Virus record (IMG/VR): IMGVR_UViG_3300027832_000010
Span: 1 to 64,000 of that record
DNA length: 64,000 nucleotides
Reading direction: 5' to 3' (one strand)
Origin: a virus
The notes under the pieces are model-generated. The model did not search any database, was not told the origin of the DNA, and saw only the letters and a program-made list of their open reading frames with translations. A program made the translations under genes and the position numbers. Positions 7,219 through 14,901 of the stretch are shown piece after piece (within the stretch, counting starts at the first letter, position 1; each line of letters opens with the position of its first letter).

Positions 7219-7633
7219 TGTGTTTCATGTAAGAAGTTATAACTTGCATAAGTTGTAGGTGTGTGTCATTAAACCATTTAGCAACATGATAATTAAAGTT
7301 GTCAGGTTTCTCAAACATCTTGTTAGTGTCTTCAAATCTACCTGCTTTAATTGTGTCCATCCAAACTGTAAAGTCTGGATTAAACTCCGCTCGAGCTGCT
7401 TCTGTAGGACAAACAAAGTCTGCAATAGCAATCTTGCCTGCCTTAACAACACCGTCTGCTAAGAATTTCATACGCATTGCTTGCCGCATTCGACCTTCAG
7501 GAGTAAAGTCCCAGTCGTCGTATTCTTTGCGTACTGCATCTGCATTAAGCCATATGCCGCCTACTAGTTTAGCAAACGGTTCTGCTAGTGTACTCTTACC
7601 GCTTCCGGGCAATCCAAATATTAAAATTTTCAC
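7205..7633 (-). CDS. Adenylylsulfate-kinase-like P-loop kinase
   Basis: A 142-residue kinase. Walker A GLPGSGKS is at residues 7-14; WLNADAVRKEYDDWDF (28-43) and the following RMRQAMRM fit the substrate-binding part of APS kinase (CysC-like), and KIAIADFVCPTEAAR (about 68-82) matches the next conserved strand and loop. True CysC is about 200 residues, so this is a short form. Together with DUF2061 and the nucleotidyltransferase it could activate and transfer a small phosphorylated or sulfated group; the exact substrate is inferred only. Confidence 0.75.
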   Translation of the reverse strand: MKILIFGLPGSGKSTLAEPFAKLVGGIWLNADAVRKEYDDWDFTPEGRMRQAMRMKFLADGVVKAGKIAIADFVCPTEAARAEFNPDFTVWMDTIKAGRFEDTNKMFEKPDNFNYHVAKWFNDTHLQLMQVITSYMKHNGLK

Positions 7634-8322
7634 AAATTACTTTCCTTAGCTACATCTTTAACAAGTTGTACATCAGTGGGTTGTTTCTTAAATCGCATAG
7701 CCCAATGCTGCGGATCAACAATATTATATATCATACTTAATTGTTCGTCATTAAACTTACCTAATAATTCTTTTCCGCTCTTACAATTAAGAACCAACCA
7801 CGGACTAATCTTTCCGTCTCTAATATTCCACACTGCCTTGTTCAAACTTACATAGTTAAAATAATGATTCCACACGCTGTTGTTTTCAGTAGCCCATTCA
7901 ACCATAGTATTAACGCTGCGCTCTAGGGCAGTTTCAACACCTTCTTTTTTAATTAGCTCAACTGCATATGCTTCATACATTTCTTCTCTGCACCATTGGT
8001 CAAGTTTAACCCCTGACGTTACTACATAATTGATATACTTCTCAGGATATAACGGTTTTACATTTGATACAAAACTACCAAACTTTACAAATGCATTATA
8101 GTAACTGCTCTTGCAAAACTCTTCGTATGTTTTATCTTTCTTTGACCCAGCACTTAATTTATAGAATTGATTAAATGCAATGTAACCTAACTGTACTCGC
8201 TTCTCGCCCTTTTGTAAAGCTCTACGTTTTTGCTCACACATATGTACTATGAGAGTTTTCTCACGGCTATATCCTGTTCTGCAATATTCGCAAACGTATG
8301 GTTTCTCAGAGCTTGATATCAA
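7630..8322 (-). CDS. Zinc-finger protein of unknown function
   Basis: About 230 residues. The N-terminus has a C2HC-like finger: YVCEYC...HMCEQKRR, followed by a basic stretch, suggesting nucleic-acid binding. The remainder is helical with many Trp and Tyr and no catalytic motif I recognise. The open frame begins at TTG 8376, but that part overlaps the upstream gene in a different frame; TTG 8322 is a more economical start, and no ATG precedes the finger. The end overlaps the kinase start by 4 nt (ATGA). Confidence 0.65.
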   Translation of the reverse strand: MISSSEKPYVCEYCRTGYSREKTLIVHMCEQKRRALQKGEKRVQLGYIAFNQFYKLSAGSKKDKTYEEFCKSSYYNAFVKFGSFVSNVKPLYPEKYINYVVTSGVKLDQWCREEMYEAYAVELIKKEGVETALERSVNTMVEWATENNSVWNHYFNYVSLNKAVWNIRDGKISPWLVLNCKSGKELLGKFNDEQLSMIYNIVDPQHWAMRFKKQPTDVQLVKDVAKESNL

Positions 8323-8773
8323 TGTCGTAATCTTCTGCGAGTTGTTTAAGTTCTTTTTTTGTAGATATTCCAGCAAGTTGTTCTACCTCTTTCATTTTCA
8401 TATTAGGATATACTTGAGATAACAATTTAATTGCTGCGTTGTTACCGGCTTCTTTTTTCTTAAAGCCAATATAAGGATGGTATTCGATCTTACCTGTTGC
8501 TCCACTTGCACACAATAGCTGCCACATTAGATGTTGATGTCCGTTCTCTTTGCCAACGCCAATGTCGTTAAAGTGTTTGTTATAATATTCATTAGTTTTA
8601 AACACAGCAAGCTCTTGTGCTTCTCTATTACCTTGTACAGCACTTACATATCTGTTTAGCAACCAAAAGCTAACTTGCTTCTTTTCTTCATCAGACAATT
8701 CTTTCCAAACGCTTTTTGCGTTCATGTCAACTGCTGCAAGTATGTCTTTAGTTGGAAGTTTCTTATCACTCAT
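8306..8773 (-). CDS. Possible clamp-loader small subunit (gp62-like)
   Basis: A 155-residue helical protein. The layout FWLLNRYVSAVQGN ... HLMWQLLCAS ... YHPYIGFKKK ... AAIKLLSQVYPN ... KKELKQLAEDYDID follows in order the features of T4 gp62 and its cyanophage versions: a conserved helix with an Asn, a hydrophobic helix, a basic loop, and a C-terminal helix-turn-helix-like end. Similarity is weak and no partner gp44 is in the window, so this is tentative. It has its own sigma70-type promoter. Confidence 0.4.
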   Translation of the reverse strand: MSDKKLPTKDILAAVDMNAKSVWKELSDEEKKQVSFWLLNRYVSAVQGNREAQELAVFKTNEYYNKHFNDIGVGKENGHQHLMWQLLCASGATGKIEYHPYIGFKKKEAGNNAAIKLLSQVYPNMKMKEVEQLAGISTKKELKQLAEDYDIDIKL

Positions 8774-8779
8774 GTTTAT

Positions 8780-8808
8780 ATTTTACACTAATTAATTAAA
8801 TTTGTCAA
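8780..8808 (-). promoter_or_regulatory. Sigma70-type promoter, leaderless geometry
   Basis: Minus strand TTGACA (8808-8803), 17-bp spacer, TAAAAT (8785-8780), six bases, then ATG at 8773. The -35 box lies inside the decayed end of an SGNH-hydrolase-like remnant. Confidence 0.8.
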
Positions 8809-8910
8809 ATGAATACCAAACAATATCATCAATTACTTTTTCAAAATCTTTGTAGTATTAGGCAATGCTTGCCCGTAAGTATTACTACAACCAAATGCAA
8901 CTAATCTCAT
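8792..8910 (-). pseudogene. Remnant of an SGNH/GDSL-hydrolase-like gene
   Basis: ATG 8910 overlaps the previous stop (ATGA) and opens a 25-codon frame, MRLVAFGCSNTYGQALP..., whose FGCSxTYG resembles the first (GDSx) block of SGNH hydrolases. It stops at 8833. In a different frame the DNA up to 8792 reads FEKVIDDIVWYSFDKFN and a stop, which looks like a protein C-terminus. The simplest reading is a gene with a large internal deletion and frame change. Confidence 0.5.
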
Positions 8911-9203
8911 TTGTTTTCCTTCACTGTATAATAAGTTACTACCAACTTATCTAATAGTTTTTTTATAGTTGGATATGTTAAACTTAGTTCGCACAGCTCT
9001 TGCCATTCTTGATAACACAACAGATCGCCCTGTGCTCTTGCAATACCAGCAGGGTCACCGCCGATGATCCAACGGGGAATTTTATTGTGAGGAGCATCTC
9101 GATAACGAGCATACACAACGTTGTCGTTCCGCTCATATATCAATGCTTCACCGGGGATCATCCTAGCCAACTGCTGTTCCTGATGAGCGTCGCTTGATGT
9201 CAT
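8907..9203 (-). CDS. Hypothetical protein
   Basis: A 98-residue protein starting MTSSDAHQEQQLARMIPG, with ALIYERNDNVVYARY and PRWIIGGDPAGIARAQ. The conserved-looking Arg/Trp-rich centre and the paired overlaps with its neighbours (41 nt with the cupin, 4 nt with the next remnant) suggest a real gene. No family recognised. The frame is open 10 codons further, but ATG 9203 is the first ATG that gives this compact domain. Confidence 0.5.
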   Translation of the reverse strand: MTSSDAHQEQQLARMIPGEALIYERNDNVVYARYRDAPHNKIPRWIIGGDPAGIARAQGDLLCYQEWQELCELSLTYPTIKKLLDKLVVTYYTVKENK

Positions 9204-9516
9204 TGTGATTAAACTCTGCCCAATACAACTCAAATGCTACTCCGTCTTCAACACCTTCGAACTGATGAATCTTACCTGGTTTAACTTGTGTAAAGTCGCC
9301 TGCTTCAAGAATAGTTTCATCAATTAATCCTTGATCGTTGTGCCAAACACGCACAATCATCTTGCCCGACTCTACAAAGAACCCGTTCCATTTAAATTCG
9401 TGTTCATGCTCTGAACATTTATATCCTGCTTTGAACTTGATACGATGAAACTCTAGTACACCGTTAGCGTGAATCATCTCTGTTGATCCCCAAATTTTTC
9501 CTGATTTAATACTCAT
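9163..9516 (-). CDS. Cupin-fold protein
   Basis: A 117-residue single-domain cupin. CSEHEHEFKWNGFFVESG (about 34-51) supplies the first motif with two His and a Glu, and PGKIHQFEG (about 80-88) the second motif His; these would hold a metal. It resembles stand-alone cupins found beside sugar-modifying genes. AAGGAA is placed before the ATG. Function (sugar epimerase-like, isomerase or binding) cannot be fixed. Confidence 0.75.
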   Translation of the reverse strand: MSIKSGKIWGSTEMIHANGVLEFHRIKFKAGYKCSEHEHEFKWNGFFVESGKMIVRVWHNDQGLIDETILEAGDFTQVKPGKIHQFEGVEDGVAFELYWAEFNHNDIKRRSSGTAVG

Positions 9517-9525
9517 ATTGTTTCC

Positions 9526-10032
9526 TTACATTAGCATAGTAAAATCTATTGTTTCACTTTGTCTACTGATATCTTTTACAAAAAATGCACACAATGGATT
9601 CTTGCCATCCGTAATAGGAACACTTAGTAGTTGTCCGTTTTTCATTTTAGGAAAGTACCACTTTACATCATTGTAAAAATTTACAACTTTTAATGTACCA
9701 AAGTCAAATTTGAAACTTTTTAAAGGATTAAAAAGAAATACTTCAAACCCTCTATCATTAATACTAGTTAGTGGCAGTACTTCTAAGTCGTTACCACTTT
9801 GAGAATCGCCTACTGCAATATGCCAATCGACTGGCATCATTACTTCGTGTCCGTTAATTTCTAATACAATAGCAGGAGCGCTAAATGATTCTAGAAAGAT
9901 AAGTGGTACAAAAAAGAAATCTGGATCTTTAGGATCACTATTGTCTAATACACTAAAGCGTACATCTTCGTCGAGCTCATCAGGAAGATTGTTAAGCATA
10001 AAGCATTCGTTATCTAATGTTAATATTTTCAT
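9526..10032 (-). CDS. Hypothetical protein next to uvsW
   Basis: A 168-residue acidic protein of unknown function. It begins MKILTLDNECFMLNNLPDE, is strand-rich and carries VDWHIAVGDSQSG near the centre, with no zinc or nucleotide motif. Its ATG directly follows the uvsW stop (TAAATG), so it is probably co-translated with the C-terminal uvsW fragment. Confidence 0.6.
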   Translation of the reverse strand: MKILTLDNECFMLNNLPDELDEDVRFSVLDNSDPKDPDFFFVPLIFLESFSAPAIVLEINGHEVMMPVDWHIAVGDSQSGNDLEVLPLTSINDRGFEVFLFNPLKSFKFDFGTLKVVNFYNDVKWYFPKMKNGQLLSVPITDGKNPLCAFFVKDISRQSETIDFTMLM

Positions 10033-10872
10033 TTAATTCCAATCCACTTTTTCAATTGTAAATGGGTACTGTGCTTCGGCATAAAACTTCTTACGCTGAG
10101 TCAAGTGCCGCTTCGCAAACTTGCACGTTGAAGTCAAGTCCCATATTTGTACGAAGTCTTTGTCTTTTGCTTTTCTTACACCCCGGCCAATGCTCTGGAT
10201 AACTCTAACAAAACTTTTGCCAGGTTCAAGAAGAACAAGATTAAAGATCCGCGGTATATTAAGTCCAACAGCCGCAACACCATAGGTTGCAATAATAACC
10301 TCGTTAGTGCCTTCACGGATAGTGTCATACGTTTCTTTTCTATCTTTAACTTTAACTGCGCCACTTACAAAAGTGCTGCCAGGCATAAGTTTCTGTAGTT
10401 CTTGACCTGCACTAATCCGATCTACCAAAATAAGTGTGTTACCAGTCTGTGATACCTTGTTCATCATCTTACCAATGTATGCTAGTCTTGCAGTATCAGT
10501 TGTTAGATATTTTAATTCTGATTGATAATCAGTGTGTACCACAACATCAATTAACTGACATACATTAACATGGCATTCTGATAGTACGCCTTTGTCTTGT
10601 AATGACTTTGCACTGATACTTCCAATCACCGGACCAAGACTAGCATGAATGCTTTCAAACTCAAACTTCTCTTTAGGTACAGTGCCAGTTAGTCCCCAAC
10701 GAATCGGAGCGTTGCGCAAGTTACGTGTAAGCAAGTTTTTAAGAACTTCTGCTTTAGCTTGGTGACAATTTGCAACAACAGCATCATTTGCAACATAATT
10801 ATGATCATTTTTAATGTGTAAATTGTAAACCTCTGGTAGGTTACTAATTACTGTTTTCTTAACTAGTTTCAT
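10033..10872 (-). CDS. uvsW: UvsW helicase, C-terminal part with C-intein
   Basis: 279 residues. Residues 1-35 are the C-intein: block F/G region YNLHIKNDHNYVANDAVVAN, ending in the Asn that cyclises. The +1 residue is Cys36, which begins CHQAKAE, the second half of the DECH helicase motif II. The rest is the UvsW C-terminal motor, with GLTGT (motif III), TLILVDRI, ATYGVAAVGLNIPR (motif V) and QSIGRGVRKAKD (motif VI, Arg fingers). Joined to the N-terminal part it would give a 487-residue helicase, close to T4 UvsW (503). AGGA precedes ATG 10872; the start overlaps the end of the endonuclease gene by 14 nt. Confidence 0.92.
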   Translation of the reverse strand: MKLVKKTVISNLPEVYNLHIKNDHNYVANDAVVANCHQAKAEVLKNLLTRNLRNAPIRWGLTGTVPKEKFEFESIHASLGPVIGSISAKSLQDKGVLSECHVNVCQLIDVVVHTDYQSELKYLTTDTARLAYIGKMMNKVSQTGNTLILVDRISAGQELQKLMPGSTFVSGAVKVKDRKETYDTIREGTNEVIIATYGVAAVGLNIPRIFNLVLLEPGKSFVRVIQSIGRGVRKAKDKDFVQIWDLTSTCKFAKRHLTQRKKFYAEAQYPFTIEKVDWN

Positions 10873-11767
10873 ATAATTTCCTAATTTTATTTTTTGTATT
10901 ATCGTCAAAGTTGTCTAAGTTAGTAGGAGGCTTTTTGTTAATAAAATATTCTTTATTTGCTATTATAACAGCATATCCATTAGTTGTACTCCATTCTTTT
11001 GCAGCATTAATCTTTGCTTTAGTTTTTTCGTCATACATTAGTTCTTCTGGCTTTACTTCTATTAATGTCTTTGTATCATGATTTACAAAGTCAACAATGT
11101 AAATGTGTTCTTTATTATTATAAACGTAAGGAATTCTGATAGTTTCGTATTCTGCATCTTTATCAAAGTATTGGTATAATGCTTCCCAAGAACTTCTATA
11201 TTTTTTATTTTTATAAAATGTATCCCAATGCGTATTTCTATTATTTGAGTTAGGAGTAAAAGTACCGTTTAATATTTTTTCTTTCATGATATTACTACGA
11301 TGAAGTTTGTCTTCGGCTGACATAATTGTTCCATACATGCCATTTTTTGAACCAGTGTTGGCTGCACTAATCTTTTCTTTAGTTTCGGCTAGCATTGTGT
11401 ATGCATACGGATAGTCGCCTTTTGTTCCTTTGTTCCATGGTATTCCTGTATTTAAATTGTGTTTTATTATTTCTTTATGCATCAACTGGCAATTAATTCC
11501 ACCTTGCTTTGAGGTAACACTTCTTGCTTGTTTTTCTGCTGCAATACGAGTAGATTTGTGTATACTATAAATATCATCAAAATTTTGTCTCCAACAATTG
11601 TGTCCAGTTAATACTCTTTTCTTACACAATCGAACATCTTGCTCCGAAGTTAATGATAATCCGTTTGATAATTCAATTTCTTTTCCTGTTATCTTAACTG
11701 CATATACAGTTTGATTAGCTGTAGACAATAAACTATTAAACTTATTAATATCAAATTTTTTCGCCAT
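10859..11767 (-). CDS. Homing endonuclease, PD-(D/E)XK type, between uvsW halves
   Basis: A 302-residue free-standing endonuclease. Residues about 110-170 hold a NUMOD3-like helical DNA-binding repeat (ETKEKISAANTGSKNG, then SAEDKLHRSNIMKEKI). The C-terminal catalytic part has YRSSWEALYQYF, then IYIVDFVN, then LIEVKP: the spaced Glu, Asp and E-x-K of a PD-(D/E)XK nuclease, similar in layout to the Vsr-like endonucleases described with fractured split-intein genes. It would cut intein-less uvsW alleles and spread the intein pair. It has its own Shine-Dalgarno (GGAGAGG) and a late promoter box. Confidence 0.85.
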   Translation of the reverse strand: MAKKFDINKFNSLLSTANQTVYAVKITGKEIELSNGLSLTSEQDVRLCKKRVLTGHNCWRQNFDDIYSIHKSTRIAAEKQARSVTSKQGGINCQLMHKEIIKHNLNTGIPWNKGTKGDYPYAYTMLAETKEKISAANTGSKNGMYGTIMSAEDKLHRSNIMKEKILNGTFTPNSNNRNTHWDTFYKNKKYRSSWEALYQYFDKDAEYETIRIPYVYNNKEHIYIVDFVNHDTKTLIEVKPEELMYDEKTKAKINAAKEWSTTNGYAVIIANKEYFINKKPPTNLDNFDDNTKNKIRKLYETS

Positions 11768-11780
11768 AAATACCTCTCCG

Positions 11781-12812
11781 TTAGCTATATGTATTTATGT
11801 CTACAATTTCTAAATCTTCAGTTAATGCATCTGCTCTAACCCATCCATGATTAGTTAAAAATTTATGGTTTGCGGTGACTTGTATTATTACCCCATTATT
11901 AAACTCTAGTTCTAGCATTTTTTCACTATTGCTGTGAGATAAATTTTTATGAACTCTAACAACTGTATCTTCTTTGTATTGCTGTGTTTTTTCACAAAGA
12001 TTTATTACTTTGTCGCCGGGGATTAAGTCCTTGATGGCAATTTTACCTAACGGAGTAGTAACTAATGTGTCGCCTGCAAGGCATTCATCAACAATAACAG
12101 CGGTTACACCTTCAAGGAACTCTGCAAGACTTAACACTGCGCTGCCGTCCTTGTTCTTCTTGTCAAGAATATTCAAACTCTGCCAAGTGCAAATAGTGTG
12201 AGTCTTACCTAGCATCTTTCTGTCGCCGAAGTACACTCCAACGTCAAGTCCGCAATTAATATAGTCTTCTTCAGTTTGTTCAACAAGTGATTTATTTGGA
12301 ACAATGATTAGGCTACGTCCATAGGGCTCTACCATGTGCGACAATGTTGCTGTCGTAATCGTCTTACCTGCACCAGTAGCAATCTGTTGCAAGCTCTGTG
12401 GGTTAGCAAGGAAATTATTAATTGCTTCGACTTGATAGTCACGCAGAATAATTTCTGTACCTGCTACTGGATGTCCTTCTGGCCAACATACGCCTTGGTC
12501 TGCCCAGTAACGTTCGGTTACTGGTACAAAGTTTAATTTAATAGGGTGTCTGTTATCTTGGATGTCTACGATTTCTACATTGTTCTTTTGTAGAATATCA
12601 CAAACAACGTCAAGATGATTAACGTAACCACTGCCGCCGATACCAAAGAACGCAACCTTGCCATCCCATCGTCCAAGTTTGTACTGAGGCATGTGCTTTG
12701 CATATGGCACTTCAAACTTTAATGCGTTTGCAATTTTACGTCGAACGTCTACCTCTAAGCCTTCTAGCTTAATGTTGACTTCGTCTTCAATAATTAATCT
12801 GCAACTTGCCAT
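11781..12812 (-). CDS. uvsW: UvsW helicase, N-terminal part with N-intein
   Basis: 343 residues: N-extein 1-243, N-intein 244-343. The extein has the UvsW N-terminal domain and first motor half with ILRDYQVEAI (Q motif), Walker A ATGAGKT (145-151), IIVPNKSLVEQ (motif Ia) and ends ...VIVDE at the first half of DECH. The intein starts CLAGDTLV (block A) and has VTANHKFLTNHGW (block B, with the conserved His), ending at a stop. UvsW reverses stalled forks and branch-migrates recombination intermediates; with its halves apart, ligation by protein trans-splicing is required for an intact motif II. Confidence 0.92.
   Translation of the reverse strand: MASCRLIIEDEVNIKLEGLEVDVRRKIANALKFEVPYAKHMPQYKLGRWDGKVAFFGIGGSGYVNHLDVVCDILQKNNVEIVDIQDNRHPIKLNFVPVTERYWADQGVCWPEGHPVAGTEIILRDYQVEAINNFLANPQSLQQIATGAGKTITTATLSHMVEPYGRSLIIVPNKSLVEQTEEDYINCGLDVGVYFGDRKMLGKTHTICTWQSLNILDKKNKDGSAVLSLAEFLEGVTAVIVDECLAGDTLVTTPLGKIAIKDLIPGDKVINLCEKTQQYKEDTVVRVHKNLSHSNSEKMLELEFNNGVIIQVTANHKFLTNHGWVRADALTEDLEIVDINTYS
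11792..11799 (-). promoter_or_regulatory. Late-type box before the uvsW endonuclease
   Basis: Minus-strand CATAAATA (11799-11792) with about 24 nt to ATG 11767, containing GGAGAGG. It would let the endonuclease be expressed apart from uvsW. Confidence 0.5.
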
Positions 12813-14032
12813 TAAATTTTCTCTATTACTTGTGGTGTACTGTATTTTTTAAACGGACTAATATCAGTGTCATAATGAATAACTAAATCTAATTCTTGTA
12901 AATATGTATCCATCTTAGTAGAACGAATACTCCCCATTAGTATAGCTGCCTGAGGACGCCAACTAGATTTTAGTAATGTCTTTGACATCTTATTAATATT
13001 AGTATACACTATTTTAGAATTAATTGCAAGAGGATTGTTCAGATTATTGTCTTTAATATATTGATTAAATTCAATATTTTCTGCAACATCATTTTCTTTT
13101 CTGTAGAGTGTACAGAAGTCATTGTTGCCAAAAATATTTCTAAAACTATAATGCACTGTTTGTAAACTACTAAAATCATTGCCGTCATTCAAACAAACCA
13201 ATAAAGGATATCTATTAAGTTCTAGTAGAGACTCTGCTACTCTATCAAATGTATGTTCAGTATTGTTAACTAATATAAGCGGGCGTGTTCTTTTTACAAT
13301 TTTTTGACTAAGTGTTGTTAGTTTATTAATGCTGCTATTTAAATCACCTTCGTCAAAATGTTTAATACCAAATAGTTGGCTTCTATCTTTATACAGTGCT
13401 AGATTATCAACATCAGGATTTCCGACAGACGATATCATATAATCTATTGCTTTAGTGTGTAAGTTTTGTAATTTAAGTCCGTATATACCGGGAATATAAT
13501 TGTTTTTGTTGTTATGCATCATTTCCAATAAATTGTATCTTTCTTGTAGTTCTAACTCTATTTCAAAACTTTTATCTTTTAATTCATTTATTACTTTATG
13601 TAGATTAATTTCGGTAAAAATAAAATAATGTATTTTTTCAACGGTGTTATATAGTCCTCTTTCTTCTATGTTAGAAAGAACTTCTATCGCTGATATTAAT
13701 TTTTTATTGAATGTAAATCGAACACCGATATATAATTGATCTTTAATTAAGGCTGTGCGAATCCATCGAGCCCTATCGATATGCCTAATAGGTATACGAG
13801 TATTTTTGATTGCTTCGTGTATTGGATATTCTAATGCTGTAAATTGATCAGCATAGGATAGTAGTTTTTCTTTTACTACTTCATACTGTCTATCAGTTAA
13901 CCCGACTCCTTTATGCACTTGTCGTGCAATACTATTGAGTATGGTAAAATCACTAGGCTGGATTGTGAAGGTTTCATTACTGTCAAACCCAGTTAATAAT
14001 TCAAGATATGATTCAATTGTTTTCTCAGTCAT
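12812..14032 (-). CDS. Hypothetical protein coupled to uvsW
   Basis: A 406-residue protein. The N-terminal part (about 20-70) is helical with VGLTDRQYEVVKEKL; the C-terminal half has alternating strands and helices (RPLILVNNTEHTFDRVAE, YPLLVCLNDGND, WRPQAAILMGSIRSTKM) like a Rossmann or helicase-C fold but without Walker motifs. Its stop shares bases with the uvsW start, so it is coupled to it, and it has its own strong promoter, suggesting early expression and a role in replication or repair. I do not recognise the family. Confidence 0.6.
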   Translation of the reverse strand: MTEKTIESYLELLTGFDSNETFTIQPSDFTILNSIARQVHKGVGLTDRQYEVVKEKLLSYADQFTALEYPIHEAIKNTRIPIRHIDRARWIRTALIKDQLYIGVRFTFNKKLISAIEVLSNIEERGLYNTVEKIHYFIFTEINLHKVINELKDKSFEIELELQERYNLLEMMHNNKNNYIPGIYGLKLQNLHTKAIDYMISSVGNPDVDNLALYKDRSQLFGIKHFDEGDLNSSINKLTTLSQKIVKRTRPLILVNNTEHTFDRVAESLLELNRYPLLVCLNDGNDFSSLQTVHYSFRNIFGNNDFCTLYRKENDVAENIEFNQYIKDNNLNNPLAINSKIVYTNINKMSKTLLKSSWRPQAAILMGSIRSTKMDTYLQELDLVIHYDTDISPFKKYSTPQVIEKI

Positions 14033-14038
14033 ACTAGT

Positions 14039-14067
14039 AGTATAACGTATTACAGCTTATCTGTCAA
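14039..14067 (-). promoter_or_regulatory. Sigma70-type promoter of the uvsW operon, leaderless geometry
   Basis: Minus strand TTGACA (14067-14062), 17-bp spacer, TATACT (14044-14039), six bases, ATG at 14032. Fourth case in the window with this exact spacing to the start codon. Confidence 0.85.
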
Positions 14068-14901
14068 GTGGTTAAGTGGAATGCCTTGTGATATTTCTTG
14101 CACTGTCCATTCAGTATGTGCATAGTCATTAAGCCACTGTTGCCTATCTGGCATTAACGGTGCTTCTATATCGTGCATGAAGTCTATGTCATTACCTACG
14201 TCATACGCCAACGAGCTGGCGCCTACAAACGCTGGAATGCCGTTACGTATACTATGTATGCCCGGATTGCTAGAGTAGCTTACAATCGCGTGTATGTTAT
14301 TAAAACGCATGTCGTAGTCGTCATATGTGCCGTTTAACTTCATAGGATGTTGCCTACGTACATTTTTAAATTCATGTTCAATGTTAGGCAAGAGACAACG
14401 AGGATGGGGCCGGAATAGTATAGGACGATCGCTATGCTTTCGAATTTCTTTTATAGTGTTCATTATCCACTTACTCATAGTTGGCATATTTTGCCATTGC
14501 AAGCTCTTGTCATGCTGCCCGCAGATAAGAACAAACTCTCCGCCTGTGCTCCAAGGCTTTAACGACAGGCCCAATAGACGATGGCGATCATTGTTATTAT
14601 TAGTGGGCCCAAAGTAAGCATCTCTATTAATCCCATTTAGACCTACCTTCCATGTTGTTCCACGCTGTATGCCGCCAACTTCTAAAACTATAGTTGGCTT
14701 AGCGTTAGTAGAGTTTTTCTCCCAGATAGCTTTGTTAGCAGCCATTCTTCCACTAAACAGTACGCTCCAAATAACATCAACGTCGGCGTTATTGCTATTA
14801 TCGACGCAAGTAAACCCAAGGCTGTGACAGCCTTGCCTAAAAGCATTAAAGACAGGTTTACTGTTTAGTGCGCCGTATTGTGTCCAAAGACTAAACTTCA
14901 T
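14050..14901 (-). CDS. Capsule/LPS-type glycan protein, paralogue A
   Basis: 283 residues. The C-terminal half has DRPILFRPHPR, IHAIVSYSSNPGIHSIRNGIPAF and ...IEAPLMPDRQQWLNDYAHTEW, a pattern shared with the proteins at 15733 and the second half of 16631: a conserved Arg/His-Pro, a Ser-rich nucleotide-loop-like segment with Gly-Ile-Pro, and a closing Asp-Arg-Gln-x-Trp-Leu. This resembles GT-B-like enzymes of capsule polysaccharide export or Kdo transfer. It overlaps the glycosyltransferase upstream by 11 nt. Substrate unknown. Confidence 0.6.
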   Translation of the reverse strand: MKFSLWTQYGALNSKPVFNAFRQGCHSLGFTCVDNSNNADVDVIWSVLFSGRMAANKAIWEKNSTNAKPTIVLEVGGIQRGTTWKVGLNGINRDAYFGPTNNNNDRHRLLGLSLKPWSTGGEFVLICGQHDKSLQWQNMPTMSKWIMNTIKEIRKHSDRPILFRPHPRCLLPNIEHEFKNVRRQHPMKLNGTYDDYDMRFNNIHAIVSYSSNPGIHSIRNGIPAFVGASSLAYDVGNDIDFMHDIEAPLMPDRQQWLNDYAHTEWTVQEISQGIPLNHLTDKL

